Assembly (NCBI RefSeq): GCF_003932845.1
Contig: NZ_RQZH01000012.1
Coordinates: 1-64,000 of the forward strand
From: Prevotella sp. OH937_COT-195
GTDB lineage: Bacteria > Bacteroidota > Bacteroidia > Bacteroidales > Bacteroidaceae
DNA length: 64,000 nt
Direction of reading: 5' to 3'
In this document: positions 54,883-64,000 of the stretch, piece by piece
Layout of the letters: every line of letters begins with the position of its first letter
Numbering within the stretch: the first letter of the stretch is position 1
Position numbers and translations under genes: made by a program
Notes under the pieces: model-generated
The model's database searches: none
Seen by the model: the letters and a program-made list of their open reading frames with translations, nothing else
Told to the model about the DNA's origin: nothing

Positions 54883-55857
54883 CTAATTTACAGATCCGCC
54901 TACAATGTCAAGAAGTTCGCTCGTAATTGCTTGCTGCCTGCTCTTGTTGTATTGTAAGTTCAACTCGCGCAATATTTCGTCTGCATTATCGGTCGCAGTC
55001 TGCATGGCCACCATACGTGCGGCATGTTCGGACGCTATGGAATCGAGTAATGCGGTGTAGAGCATAAGGTGTGCAAGTTTCGGAATAAGTTTGTTCATCA
55101 CTGATGCAATATCCGGTTCAACTATGAAATTGTCATTAATCGGTACGGCATCGTTCTCACTCCTCTTCGCTCCTTGATTCATGTCGCGTTGACGCAGGTA
55201 TTCCACTGCTTCACGAGTTGCGACATTCGATTTCAAGTCACGTTCTTTGTCGGTTGTGAGTTCGCTCTCAATGTCAATTGGCAAAAATGTCTTTCGAGTG
55301 AGTATCTGTGAACCTGCGCTCTTAAAATGATGATAAATCATTTCCACGCGGTCTATCTCTCCTCGGCTATACATCGCTTCAAGTTCTTGTGCTATAACGC
55401 GACAGTTTTGTGCATTCGGTTTGTCGGCAAGTGAATTGTAATTGCCGGCAATGTTGTAGCCGAGTTTCTTAACTTTCTCTGCGACTTTCCTACCTATCGG
55501 ATAGACTATTATGTTCTCCTTACCAAGATGCCGGTAATCATCTAAGGCTTTTTGCATCTCTTTTATGATATTGGCATTGAAACCACCACACAAGGACGAA
55601 TTGCTCGAATAAACTATCAATGCCACCCGATTCACAAGACGTTCCGCCACATATATGCTGCGTACATCAGCATCGGAAGCAAGAAAAGTCTTCAAGATAT
55701 GCTCAAGCATTGCCTCGTATGGCAACATATTCTCAATTGCTACCTGTGCATGGTGCAACTTTGAAGAGGCAACCATCTTCATGGCACTCGTAATCTTACG
55801 GGTGCTGTTTACACTTGCTATTCTACCTTTTATCTCTTTCAGTGACGGCATAGGCAA
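54883..55857 (-). CDS. atpG: ATP synthase gamma subunit
   Basis: Central rotor shaft of F1. The conserved N-terminal helix KEIKGRIASVNSTRKITSAMKMVASSKL and the C-terminal helix SEHAARMVAMQTATDNADEI are both present; these pair as the coiled coil inside alpha3beta3. At 324 aa it is longer than E. coli gamma (287) through insertions in the middle Rossmann-like domain (about 190-235), common in this phylum. It is the last gene of the operon, next to atpA with no gap. Confidence 0.96.
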   Translation of the reverse strand: MPMPSLKEIKGRIASVNSTRKITSAMKMVASSKLHHAQVAIENMLPYEAMLEHILKTFLASDADVRSIYVAERLVNRVALIVYSSNSSLCGGFNANIIKEMQKALDDYRHLGKENIIVYPIGRKVAEKVKKLGYNIAGNYNSLADKPNAQNCRVIAQELEAMYSRGEIDRVEMIYHHFKSAGSQILTRKTFLPIDIESELTTDKERDLKSNVATREAVEYLRQRDMNQGAKRSENDAVPINDNFIVEPDIASVMNKLIPKLAHLMLYTALLDSIASEHAARMVAMQTATDNADEILRELNLQYNKSRQQAITSELLDIVGGSVN

Positions 55858-57441
55858 TTATTTTTTGTATGTTTCGGCGATGTCAGCCATTGTTGATTCT
55901 ATGACAGACGTCACAGAATCGTCAATCTTGCCACTTCCCAAAATTGCAATAGCTTCCGGATGTGCGGAACGCATCTTGTCAAGGAATGTGTTTTGACATT
56001 CGCGTACTTTTTCTACGGGAACATCTGCCATCAGCCCGTGTGTTCCGCAATAAAGAATTGCGACTTGCTCGCCTACCGGCATAGGGCTGTATTGGGGCTG
56101 GATAAGCAGTTGATTATTCTTTCGTCCTCGGTCAAGTGTCATTGCCGTTACGGCATCCATGTCGCTTGAGAACTTGGAGAATGCTTCAAGCTCGCGATAC
56201 TGAGCCTGATCTATCTTCAATGTTCCTGCAACTTTTTTCATAGACTTTATCTGTGCCGAACCTCCTACACGACTGACGGAGATACCAACGTTGATGGCAG
56301 GACGGAAGCCTTGATTAAAGAGATCGGTCTCAAGATATATCTGTCCATCAGTAATAGAAATCACGTTTGTGGGAATATATGCAGACACGTCTCCGGCCTG
56401 GGTCTCAATGATTGGCAGGGCTGTCAGCGAACCTCCACCCTTTACATGGCCTTTCATACATTTTGGCAGGTCATTCATCTGCATAGCCACTTCGTTCTGA
56501 TCGTTTATGCGTGCGGCGCGCTCAAGCAGACGGCTGTGCAGATAGAAGACATCGCCAGGATATGCCTCGCGTCCTGAAGGACGACGAAGAATAAGCGACA
56601 CCTCACGGTATGCTACGGCTTGCTTTGAAAGGTCATCATATACAACGAGTGCACTCTCACCACGATCACGGAAATACTCCCCGATGGCAGCACCGGCAAA
56701 CGGCGCATAATACTGCATGGCTGCCGGATCTGCAGCCGTTGCGGACACTATGATAGTGTAAGGCAATGCCCCATGTTCTTTCAAGTTTGCAACGAGTGCG
56801 GCAACAGTGGAGGCTTTCTGACCGATGGCTACATAAATACAATATACCGGCTTGCCGGCATCATAAAAACTCTTTTGGTTGATTATAGTATCAACTGCGA
56901 TGGCTGTCTTTCCTGTCTGACGGTCACCAATAATTAACTCGCGCTGTCCGCGACCGATTGGAATCATCGAGTCAACGGCCTTGAGTCCGGTCTGTAACGG
57001 TTCCTTAACCGGCTGACGATAAATCACACCGGGTGCCTTACGGTCAAGCGGCATTTCAAATGCGCCTATGAGGTCAATGTCACCGTTACCATCTATCGGC
57101 TGACCGAGCGGGTTTATAACACGTCCAAGCATATTGTCATTGACAAGTATGGAAGCAATGCGCTTGGTACGTTTTACCACTTGCCCTTCCTTTATACCGG
57201 CCGTAGGACCAAGTAACACACAACCTACGTTGTCTTCTTCCAAGTTCATCACAATGGCCATGGTGCCATTCTCGAACTCAAGCAACTCGTTAGCTTCTGC
57301 ATTGCGAAGGCCATAGATACGTGCCACACCATCGCTTACGGTCAGCACCGTTCCCACTTCTTCAAAATCCTGTCCGGAACCAATACTATTTAATTGTTGG
57401 AGCAGAACCTCTGATACTTCGCTTGGTTTTATCTTATCCAT
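55858..57441 (-). CDS. atpA: ATP synthase alpha subunit
   Basis: Non-catalytic nucleotide-binding subunit of the F1 hexamer. Walker A is GDRQTGKT (172-179), the [17 protein letters not shown] segment has Walker B, and the family signature region near [17 protein letters not shown] carries the arginine finger. Length (527 aa) is normal. It abuts atpG and follows atpH by 10 bases. Confidence 0.98.
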   Translation of the reverse strand: MDKIKPSEVSEVLLQQLNSIGSGQDFEEVGTVLTVSDGVARIYGLRNAEANELLEFENGTMAIVMNLEEDNVGCVLLGPTAGIKEGQVVKRTKRIASILVNDNMLGRVINPLGQPIDGNGDIDLIGAFEMPLDRKAPGVIYRQPVKEPLQTGLKAVDSMIPIGRGQRELIIGDRQTGKTAIAVDTIINQKSFYDAGKPVYCIYVAIGQKASTVAALVANLKEHGALPYTIIVSATAADPAAMQYYAPFAGAAIGEYFRDRGESALVVYDDLSKQAVAYREVSLILRRPSGREAYPGDVFYLHSRLLERAARINDQNEVAMQMNDLPKCMKGHVKGGGSLTALPIIETQAGDVSAYIPTNVISITDGQIYLETDLFNQGFRPAINVGISVSRVGGSAQIKSMKKVAGTLKIDQAQYRELEAFSKFSSDMDAVTAMTLDRGRKNNQLLIQPQYSPMPVGEQVAILYCGTHGLMADVPVEKVRECQNTFLDKMRSAHPEAIAILGSGKIDDSVTSVIESTMADIAETYKK

Positions 57442-57451
57442 TATTCTTTTT

Positions 57452-57985
57452 TTATTTCAGCGTTTTCAAGATGTCGCGCAACTTTGATTGCACAGACGCA
57501 TCCATTCTATAAGTGTCATACTCAAGGATGAACCCACCTATTATTTCGGGGTTTACCTCGGTGAGAAATTCTACCGTTCCATTTGTCTTGTCCTGAACGA
57601 TTTGCCGCATTCTTTGCTCCGTAGCAGGACTTACGGTAGTAGCAGTGATAAGTTTGCCGTGGATAATATTCTTCTGCTTACGATATAAAGTTATGTAGGA
57701 CGAAGCAATGAACATCATGACCATCTCTCTTCCCTCCTTGATTACCAGTTCAACAAAGTTACGTGTTAGCGGATTAATATCCACTCCGCATGCTGTTATG
57801 AGCAATTGTTTCTTTGTTTCCTTATTTAAGGTAGGGTTGTTTATGGTATGACGTAATTTAGGAACATCAACAAATGATTTTGTCAATGCCGCCATATCGT
57901 TATACACATTTTTGTCGCATCCGTTCTGTATGGAACTCTTCAACAGAGCACGCGCATAGCGAATAGAAATGACGCCTATATCCAT
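57452..57985 (-). CDS. atpH: ATP synthase delta subunit
   Basis: Peripheral-stalk subunit linking F1 alpha to subunit b. The N-terminal helical bundle begins [17 protein letters not shown], and the family signature lies in the C-terminal stretch [33 protein letters not shown]. At 177 aa it is standard. It stands between atpF (9-base gap) and atpA (10-base gap). Confidence 0.95.
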   Translation of the reverse strand: MDIGVISIRYARALLKSSIQNGCDKNVYNDMAALTKSFVDVPKLRHTINNPTLNKETKKQLLITACGVDINPLTRNFVELVIKEGREMVMMFIASSYITLYRKQKNIIHGKLITATTVSPATEQRMRQIVQDKTNGTVEFLTEVNPEIIGGFILEYDTYRMDASVQSKLRDILKTLK

Positions 57986-57994
57986 ATCCTACAA

Positions 57995-58519
57995 TTATTT
58001 ATCATTAGAAGACAACTCATCCAGCAACTTATCAACATATTTCATCTGCTCTGCCTCGCCGGAAAGACGTTCACGCAATATCTTCTCGGCAACGGAAACA
58101 CTGAGTTCGGCAACCAACTTACGGATGTCGCTTATCGCACTCTGTTTTTCTGCCTCAATCTGTGCTTTCGCCTCAGATATTATGCGTACTCCTTCCTCAC
58201 GAGCCTTCTCTCGGGCTTGCTCAACGATGGCTTCACGAGTGGTAGCTGCCTCAGAAAGTATCTGAGCCTGACGCTCGCGTGCCTCTTTTAGCAAGGATTC
58301 GCCTTCCTGCTGAATATTGGCAAGTTTCTCATTGGCATCATGTGCCTTACGAAGGCTTTCGTCTATATATGCCTTTCGTTCTTCTACCATTTTGGTGATA
58401 ACGGGAAATCCGTATTTTGCCAAAAAATAGAAGATTACGAGAAATGCCAAAAGCATCCAGAAGAGAAGTCCCAAATCCGGAGTGAGTATGGATGGCAAAT
58501 TCTGAAAATCCATTTGCAA
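57995..58519 (-). CDS. atpF: ATP synthase b subunit
   Basis: Peripheral stator stalk. A single membrane helix near the N-terminus (LGLLFWMLLAFLVIFYFLAKYGFPV) leads into a long, charged, Ala/Glu/Lys-rich helix to residue 174 with no aromatic residues in its middle, the expected dimeric coiled coil. One b-type gene only, so the stalk is probably a homodimer. It is preceded by atpE. Confidence 0.95.
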   Translation of the reverse strand: MQMDFQNLPSILTPDLGLLFWMLLAFLVIFYFLAKYGFPVITKMVEERKAYIDESLRKAHDANEKLANIQQEGESLLKEARERQAQILSEAATTREAIVEQAREKAREEGVRIISEAKAQIEAEKQSAISDIRKLVAELSVSVAEKILRERLSGEAEQMKYVDKLLDELSSNDK

Positions 58520-58603
58520 TTAGTTGTTGTTGAGATTAATAATATTAAAGGTTTCACTTGTCGGAATCGATTATACACATCATCGACTCCTATACATTAC
58601 GCC

Positions 58604-58843
58604 TTATTTTATAAGGAATGCACAAGCAACCACAGCAAACAAGGCGACACCCTCTATAAATGCAGATGTCAGAATCATGTTTGTCTGAATCTTACTTGTT
58701 GCCTCCGGCTGGCGGGCGATAGCGTCCATTGCACTGCTACCAATCTTACCAATACCCATACCTGCACCAATTGTTGCGATACCTGCACCAAGACTGCAAC
58801 CTAATGCACCAAGTCCTTCTGCTGCCAATAATAATGAAATCAT
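58604..58843 (-). CDS. atpE: ATP synthase c subunit (proton type)
   Basis: Membrane rotor subunit of 79 aa, two helices joined by the polar loop ARQPE (43-47). The ion-carrying carboxylate is Glu64 (AFIEGVALF) in the second helix. The sodium ligands of Na+-type rings (Gln in helix 1, Ser after the Glu) are replaced by Ile and Gly (GMGIGKIG; IEGV), which indicates proton coupling. The GxGxG-type packing motif in helix 1 is present. Confidence 0.96.
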   Translation of the reverse strand: MISLLLAAEGLGALGCSLGAGIATIGAGMGIGKIGSSAMDAIARQPEATSKIQTNMILTSAFIEGVALFAVVACAFLIK

Positions 58844-58903
58844 AATCTTAATTTTTTTAATTGTTATTAATAAATATTTTTATTTTCGTTTTTTACTTAT
58901 AGT

Positions 58904-59935
58904 TTATGAACTGTGATGCTCCGGATGTGCCAATCCTATGAACACAGCCGAAAGCAATGTGAAGACATATGCTTGTACGAAAGCAACAAGTAATTCCACA
59001 CAATTCATAAAGAGAAGCATTATTACACTGAAAAGGTTTAATCCTATGCCCATGCCGACTCCCAATGTCCATCCGAGGAATATCACACATGTGAAACTCA
59101 ATATTATGGCATGTCCTGCCATCATGTTGGCAAAAAGACGTACCATGAGGGCAAACGGCTTTGTGAATATACCTACCAATTCAATTACCGGAATCAATGG
59201 CACCGGATATGCTTTTAGGAAGAATGGTACTTCCGGCCATAAAATTTCTTTCCAATATTCTTTACTGCCGAAAATATTAACCATCAACATTGTACATATT
59301 GCAAGAAAGAAAGTAACATTGATATTACCTGTAACGTTGGCACCTCCCGGGAAAACAGGAAGCAGTCCGAGAAGATTTGTAACGAGTATGAAAAAGAATA
59401 CCGTAAGCAAGTAGGGAGCGTACTTCTTGTAATGTTTCTCGCCAACGCATCCCTTTACGACATCATCATGAATTGTCATGACTATCATTTCCATTGCACC
59501 GACAAAGCCTCTTGGTGCCTCACTCGTGCAGTCACGTTTCTTGTACCACTTTGCAACACTCAGGAAAACAACAATAAGAATTATTGCCACTATCCAAATC
59601 TGACAAACCGATTTAGTCATGCTTAAATCAAGCGGTCGTCTTACTGTTCCATCAGACATTTTCTCAAATATCTTACCATGGTGAGACTCATCGAAAAACA
59701 ATTTCCCATGTTTCACAATTCCCTCAGATGTGCCGAAGAACCACCCGTCCTCCCCATACACAATAATTGGTAATGGCACACTTAGACTTCCGGCAATATG
59801 CCATTCGTAGGCATCTGACATGTGATGAAGCACAATCTCCGGTATGTCTATGGTCTTCTCTTTTTCTCCGGCAAAGAGATTTATGGGTAGTATCACAAAT
59901 GCCCAAACAAGTAAAATAGACTTGAAGTGATTCAT
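58904..59935 (-). CDS. atpB: ATP synthase a subunit
   Basis: Stator subunit forming the two proton half-channels. The essential arginine is Arg266 in MVRLFANMMAGH. The protein (343 aa) has an N-terminal signal-like hydrophobic segment followed by a soluble, probably periplasmic domain (about 25-105) before the usual five helices begin near residue 110. That extension makes it longer than E. coli subunit a (271 aa) and is characteristic of Bacteroidota. It is 38 bases after the small membrane protein gene. Confidence 0.96.
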   Translation of the reverse strand: MNHFKSILLVWAFVILPINLFAGEKEKTIDIPEIVLHHMSDAYEWHIAGSLSVPLPIIVYGEDGWFFGTSEGIVKHGKLFFDESHHGKIFEKMSDGTVRRPLDLSMTKSVCQIWIVAIILIVVFLSVAKWYKKRDCTSEAPRGFVGAMEMIVMTIHDDVVKGCVGEKHYKKYAPYLLTVFFFILVTNLLGLLPVFPGGANVTGNINVTFFLAICTMLMVNIFGSKEYWKEILWPEVPFFLKAYPVPLIPVIELVGIFTKPFALMVRLFANMMAGHAIILSFTCVIFLGWTLGVGMGIGLNLFSVIMLLFMNCVELLVAFVQAYVFTLLSAVFIGLAHPEHHSS

Positions 59936-59973
59936 GTATTATATAATTAATAGAGTTGTTAACTTGAAAAGAT

Positions 59974-60369
59974 TTATTGACGGTTAGTAACTTTAGAGAA
60001 GTAAATGGTATGAAACCCGACCATTACGAGGTAGAATACCATGAACACCAACACATAAGGGAACATGGCATCCCTGCCAACTACCAAGAAACAAATGAAC
60101 ATCGTGAAAAGTGCCAATACCATACGTAAGCCTGATACCACAGAATAAAGTGTCGTAAGAGACTCTTTATTGTTTATGGAAATCCATCTCCACAAAAATG
60201 CAAACGACAACATGAACACAACAGAGAAGCAGGTGCTTACCCATATCGGTGCTGTCATATTCCATTCCGGTCGGAGTGCAGAAACAAGAAGAGCGATTGT
60301 CAAAAGTACTATGACAATGCAAGAACCTATTCCCACATAGTGTTTGGCAACTTTGTCAACGTCCATCAT
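59974..60369 (-). CDS. Small four-helix membrane protein of the ATP synthase operon
   Basis: A 131-aa protein with four predicted transmembrane helices (about 12-32, 42-62, 83-100, 105-125). It lies between atpC and atpB, overlapping the atpC stop codon by 4 bases (ATGA). The position and size match AtpI/AtpZ-type assembly proteins, which help c-ring formation, but sequence similarity is too weak to assign it. The two ATG codons at its start (60369 and 60366) are both usable. Confidence 0.65.
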   Translation of the reverse strand: MMDVDKVAKHYVGIGSCIVIVLLTIALLVSALRPEWNMTAPIWVSTCFSVVFMLSFAFLWRWISINNKESLTTLYSVVSGLRMVLALFTMFICFLVVGRDAMFPYVLVFMVFYLVMVGFHTIYFSKVTNRQ

Positions 60370-60608
60370 ACCTCTATACAGATATTGACATCATTTTTTT
60401 GTACGGATACAAAACCTCCTTGTATGTCAAGACGTTTGCTTCCTTCTATTCCGACATAAGTCAAAGTTCCGCATTCTAAAGACGATATTATGGGGGCGTG
60501 GTTAACCAATATTTCAAATTCTCCTGCCGTACCCGGTACCGTCACGCTTTCTACTTCTCCCTCAAATTCCACCCTTTCGGGTGAAACAATTTTAAGTTTC
60601 AGCATCAA
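60366..60608 (-). CDS. atpC: ATP synthase epsilon subunit (short form)
   Basis: An 80-aa epsilon subunit that binds gamma and the c-ring. Only the N-terminal beta-sandwich is present (LKIVSPERVEFEGEVESVTV, TAGEFEILVNHAPIISSLE). The C-terminal helical hairpin, which in most bacteria adds about 50 residues and inhibits ATP hydrolysis, is missing. The frame ends with a normal stop overlapping the next gene, so this is the native length and not a truncation. Confidence 0.94.
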   Translation of the reverse strand: MMLKLKIVSPERVEFEGEVESVTVPGTAGEFEILVNHAPIISSLECGTLTYVGIEGSKRLDIQGGFVSVQKNDVNICIEV

Positions 60609-60650
60609 ATTTAATCTTTATCTTTAAACTTTAATCCTTGATTACAAAGT

Positions 60651-62180
<1,530 letters not shown>

Positions 62181-62217
62181 TTATATATATTTAAGAGTTA
62201 AGCAAGTAATAATGGTG

Positions 62218-62225
62218 CAAAATTA
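62218..62225 (-). promoter_or_regulatory. Promoter -7 element for the ATP synthase operon
   Basis: TAATTTTG on the minus strand, 40 bases upstream of the atpD ATG, in an A+T-rich gap of 122 bases between pfkA and atpD. Confidence 0.6.
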
Positions 62226-62299
62226 ATTAATTAATTCTTCATGGACAAATTTTTTACTTATAAAATCCATATTATGATTTTTTGCAAGTCGCAATACAT

Positions 62300-63277
62300 T
62301 TATATGCTCAATTCATCAAGCACTTTTATGAGTTTCTTGTCAAATGGTTTATCACTTCTGATTGCTTCGTTGAAAGGCACATATACAACTTCATTATACC
62401 TCACTCCAATCATCACATTCCTTTGTCCCTGAATTATTGCTTCTATTGCTCCCACTCCGGTTCGCGCAGCGAGTACACGGTCGTGTGCCGTTGGTCTGCC
62501 TCCTCTTTGCAAATGTCCTAATATTGACACCCGGACATCATAGTCTGGGAATTCTTTCCGTACACGATCTGCATAATACAACGCACCACATTTCTTACTT
62601 TCAGACACGATAACGATGCAACTCTTTTTCGACTTTCTTATACCTCTTTTCATAAAACGAGACAACTGGTCAACATCGGTGGAATCCTCAGGAATAATTG
62701 CTGCCTCTGCCCCACTTGCTATTGCGCTGTTCTGCGCAAGAAAACCAGCATCTCTTCCCATTACCTCAATAAAGAAAATGCGTTCATGACTTTGCGCAGT
62801 ATCTCTTATACGGTCAACACACTCCATAATTGTATTCATCGTGGTGTCGTATCCGATAGTTGAATCAGTTCCATAAAGGTCATTATCTATTGTACCCGGC
62901 AGTCCTATACAGCAAACATCATATTCTTCTGCAAAAATGCGCGCACCTGTCAATGAGCCGTTGCCTCCTATAATCACGAGTGCATCTATACCTTCTTTTT
63001 GCATGTTTTCGTATGCTTTCTTCCTGCCTTCCGGTTTCATAAATTCGTTTGACCGTGCCGTTTTTAGTATTGTCCCTCCCATCATTATGATACCGGAAAC
63101 GTTCTCGGTCGTAAAATCATGTATCTCTCCATTAATCAATCCATCCCAACCCCGGTATATACCTTTTATATTAAAACCGTTATATATTCCTGCACGTGTC
63201 ACGGCACGTATGGCAGCATTCATTCCGGGAGCATCTCCGCCGGATGTAAGCACGCCAATAGTTTTTATCCTACTCAT
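62300..63277 (-). CDS. pfkA: 6-phosphofructokinase
   Basis: Phosphorylates fructose 6-phosphate to the 1,6-bisphosphate. The nucleotide-binding opening [17 protein letters not shown] starts at residue 10, and the catalytic Asp131 lies in PGTIDND (127-133); Gly in PGT fits an ATP-type enzyme rather than the PPi type (PKTIDND). One change stands out: the GGDGS motif is GGNGS, putting Asn106 where E. coli PfkA has the Mg-ATP-binding Asp103. Length (325 aa) is usual. It is followed on the minus strand by the atp operon but has its own spacing. Confidence 0.93.
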   Translation of the reverse strand: MSRIKTIGVLTSGGDAPGMNAAIRAVTRAGIYNGFNIKGIYRGWDGLINGEIHDFTTENVSGIIMMGGTILKTARSNEFMKPEGRKKAYENMQKEGIDALVIIGGNGSLTGARIFAEEYDVCCIGLPGTIDNDLYGTDSTIGYDTTMNTIMECVDRIRDTAQSHERIFFIEVMGRDAGFLAQNSAIASGAEAAIIPEDSTDVDQLSRFMKRGIRKSKKSCIVIVSESKKCGALYYADRVRKEFPDYDVRVSILGHLQRGGRPTAHDRVLAARTGVGAIEAIIQGQRNVMIGVRYNEVVYVPFNEAIRSDKPFDKKLIKVLDELSI

Positions 63278-63299
63278 TGCATTATTATTTTCAAAATAA

Positions 63300-64000
63300 C
63301 TATAATGTCATTATCATAATGACAAACATTCCTATAATCCATGCCATAAACGACATGAGACCTACGTTTCTCAGATACCATCCCACATGTATGCGTTCCA
63401 TTTTCATTAATGCCAATCCGCTTAGCGAGCCGGTAAGCATAAAATTTCCTCCCATTGCCGTACTATATGCTATTACTTTCCAGTAATTACCGTTTTGAAC
63501 AAACGATGCCATATAGTCTGCATCTGTCCATCTGTTCAATGCTTCGGCATCAACAATCGGATATAGCGATATGAAACTTAATGATGTTGCAAAAGAATCC
63601 ACCATACTGCTCATTACAGCAGCCATGGCACTTACTATCCATATATTATGTATCTGATAATCTATATTTCGCGCCTGCCAACTCAAAGCGCCAGTCTCAT
63701 ATACCACCCCGACCGCAAGCATCATACCCATGACAAAAAGCATCATCTGTATAACTCCATACTGAAGTACACGCGGCATTCTGCGCTGTATCATCTTGTC
63801 AACATTCATAAGTTTGCGGTTCACAATTTCATTTACTATCCACAAAAGCGACAGTACGCAAAGTGCCCCTATAAACGGACTCAACTTGGTTATGTTGTGG
63901 AATGTGGGTATGAACCAAAGTCCGCCTATACCCACAAAAAGCATCATTATGCGCTGCCATCTTGATAAGTTGGTATCGTCTCCTCTATAAGGTAAGACCC
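63300..64000 (-). CDS. nhaD: NhaD-type sodium/proton antiporter (5' end outside the window)
   Basis: The C-terminal part of a polytopic transporter; the frame is open to the end of the window, where it reads [20 protein letters not shown]. Visible helices lie around [48 protein letters not shown] and [18 protein letters not shown]. The [20 protein letters not shown] stretch, with a GxxN/GS motif, is typical of NhaD/ion transporter superfamily members. It would exchange internal sodium for protons at the inner membrane. It lies 22 bases after the pfkA start on the same strand, convergent with nothing. Confidence 0.8.
   Translation of the reverse strand, partial: VLPYRGDDTNLSRWQRIMMLFVGIGGLWFIPTFHNITKLSPFIGALCVLSLLWIVNEIVNRKLMNVDKMIQRRMPRVLQYGVIQMMLFVMGMMLAVGVVYETGALSWQARNIDYQIHNIWIVSAMAAVMSSMVDSFATSLSFISLYPIVDAEALNRWTDADYMASFVQNGNYWKVIAYSTAMGGNFMLTGSLSGLALMKMERIHVGWYLRNVGLMSFMAWIIGMFVIMIMTL

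Overview
The window is a chromosomal stretch from a member of the Bacteroidota, most likely Bacteroidales close to Prevotella. The evidence is the repeated promoter element TAnnTTTG (14 clear examples, each upstream of a gene or operon), the weak Shine-Dalgarno signals, a class III fructose-1,6-bisphosphatase, a DUF4270 lipoprotein, T9SS-type C-terminal tails, and an F-ATPase operon in the order D-C-X-B-E-F-H-A-G. Most of the sequence is moderately A+T-rich housekeeping DNA. I saw no rRNA, tRNA, CRISPR array or intact transposon.

Layout. 207-4530 (minus) holds the GDP-L-fucose pathway (manC, gmd, fcl) behind a secreted endonuclease I-like protein and ends in a clear terminator. A class A penicillin-binding protein (4615-6918, minus) diverges from pyrB-pyrI (7035-8457). 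A minus-strand block (8675-14587) carries an MltF-like lytic transglycosylase, a C69 dipeptidase, an M23 peptidase, nadC and a small outer-membrane beta-barrel. Then come a secreted GHL10-type hydrolase, a SpoU-type RNA methyltransferase, lysS and gpsA (14942-20408).

20409-24440 is an accessory island, visibly richer in G+C. It holds a surface lipoprotein with two leucine-rich-repeat blocks, a frameshifted HU-like gene, a 95-aa hypothetical protein with a repeat-bearing promoter, several tandem repeats, and relics of an IS30 transposase, a secreted protein and a DUF4143-type ATPase. Housekeeping resumes with mnmA, a DUF1846 protein, a thioesterase and a TrmN6-like methyltransferase (minus), then a long plus-strand run: lon, tgt, an LptF/LptG permease, a DEAD-box helicase, ftsE, lysC, a glycosyltransferase, fbp, a TonB-dependent receptor, and a methylmalonyl-CoA module (mce, mmdA, a 50-aa epsilon-like subunit, a biotin carrier). 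Next are panC/panD (minus), a shortened glycogen synthase-like protein, a DUF4270 lipoprotein and a 42-aa protein (plus). The window closes on the minus strand with cdd, a beta-helix lipoprotein, a ComEC core, a PurF homologue without its N-terminal cysteine, the complete ATP synthase operon, pfkA and a partial nhaD.

As a physiology, the genes describe an anaerobic saccharolytic commensal: glycolysis and gluconeogenesis (pfkA, fbp), succinate/propionate metabolism (mce-mmdA), a proton-type F-ATPase, and fucose activation for surface glycans.

The best candidate for something undescribed is a dispersed intergenic repeat family. Eight units with an exact 22-bp period, each a conserved core of about 15 bp near AAATTCGGCGATATT plus 7 variable bases, occur at three unlinked intergenic sites (8488-8553, 34597-34662, 49400-49443). 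One copy sits inside a 28-bp perfect palindrome.
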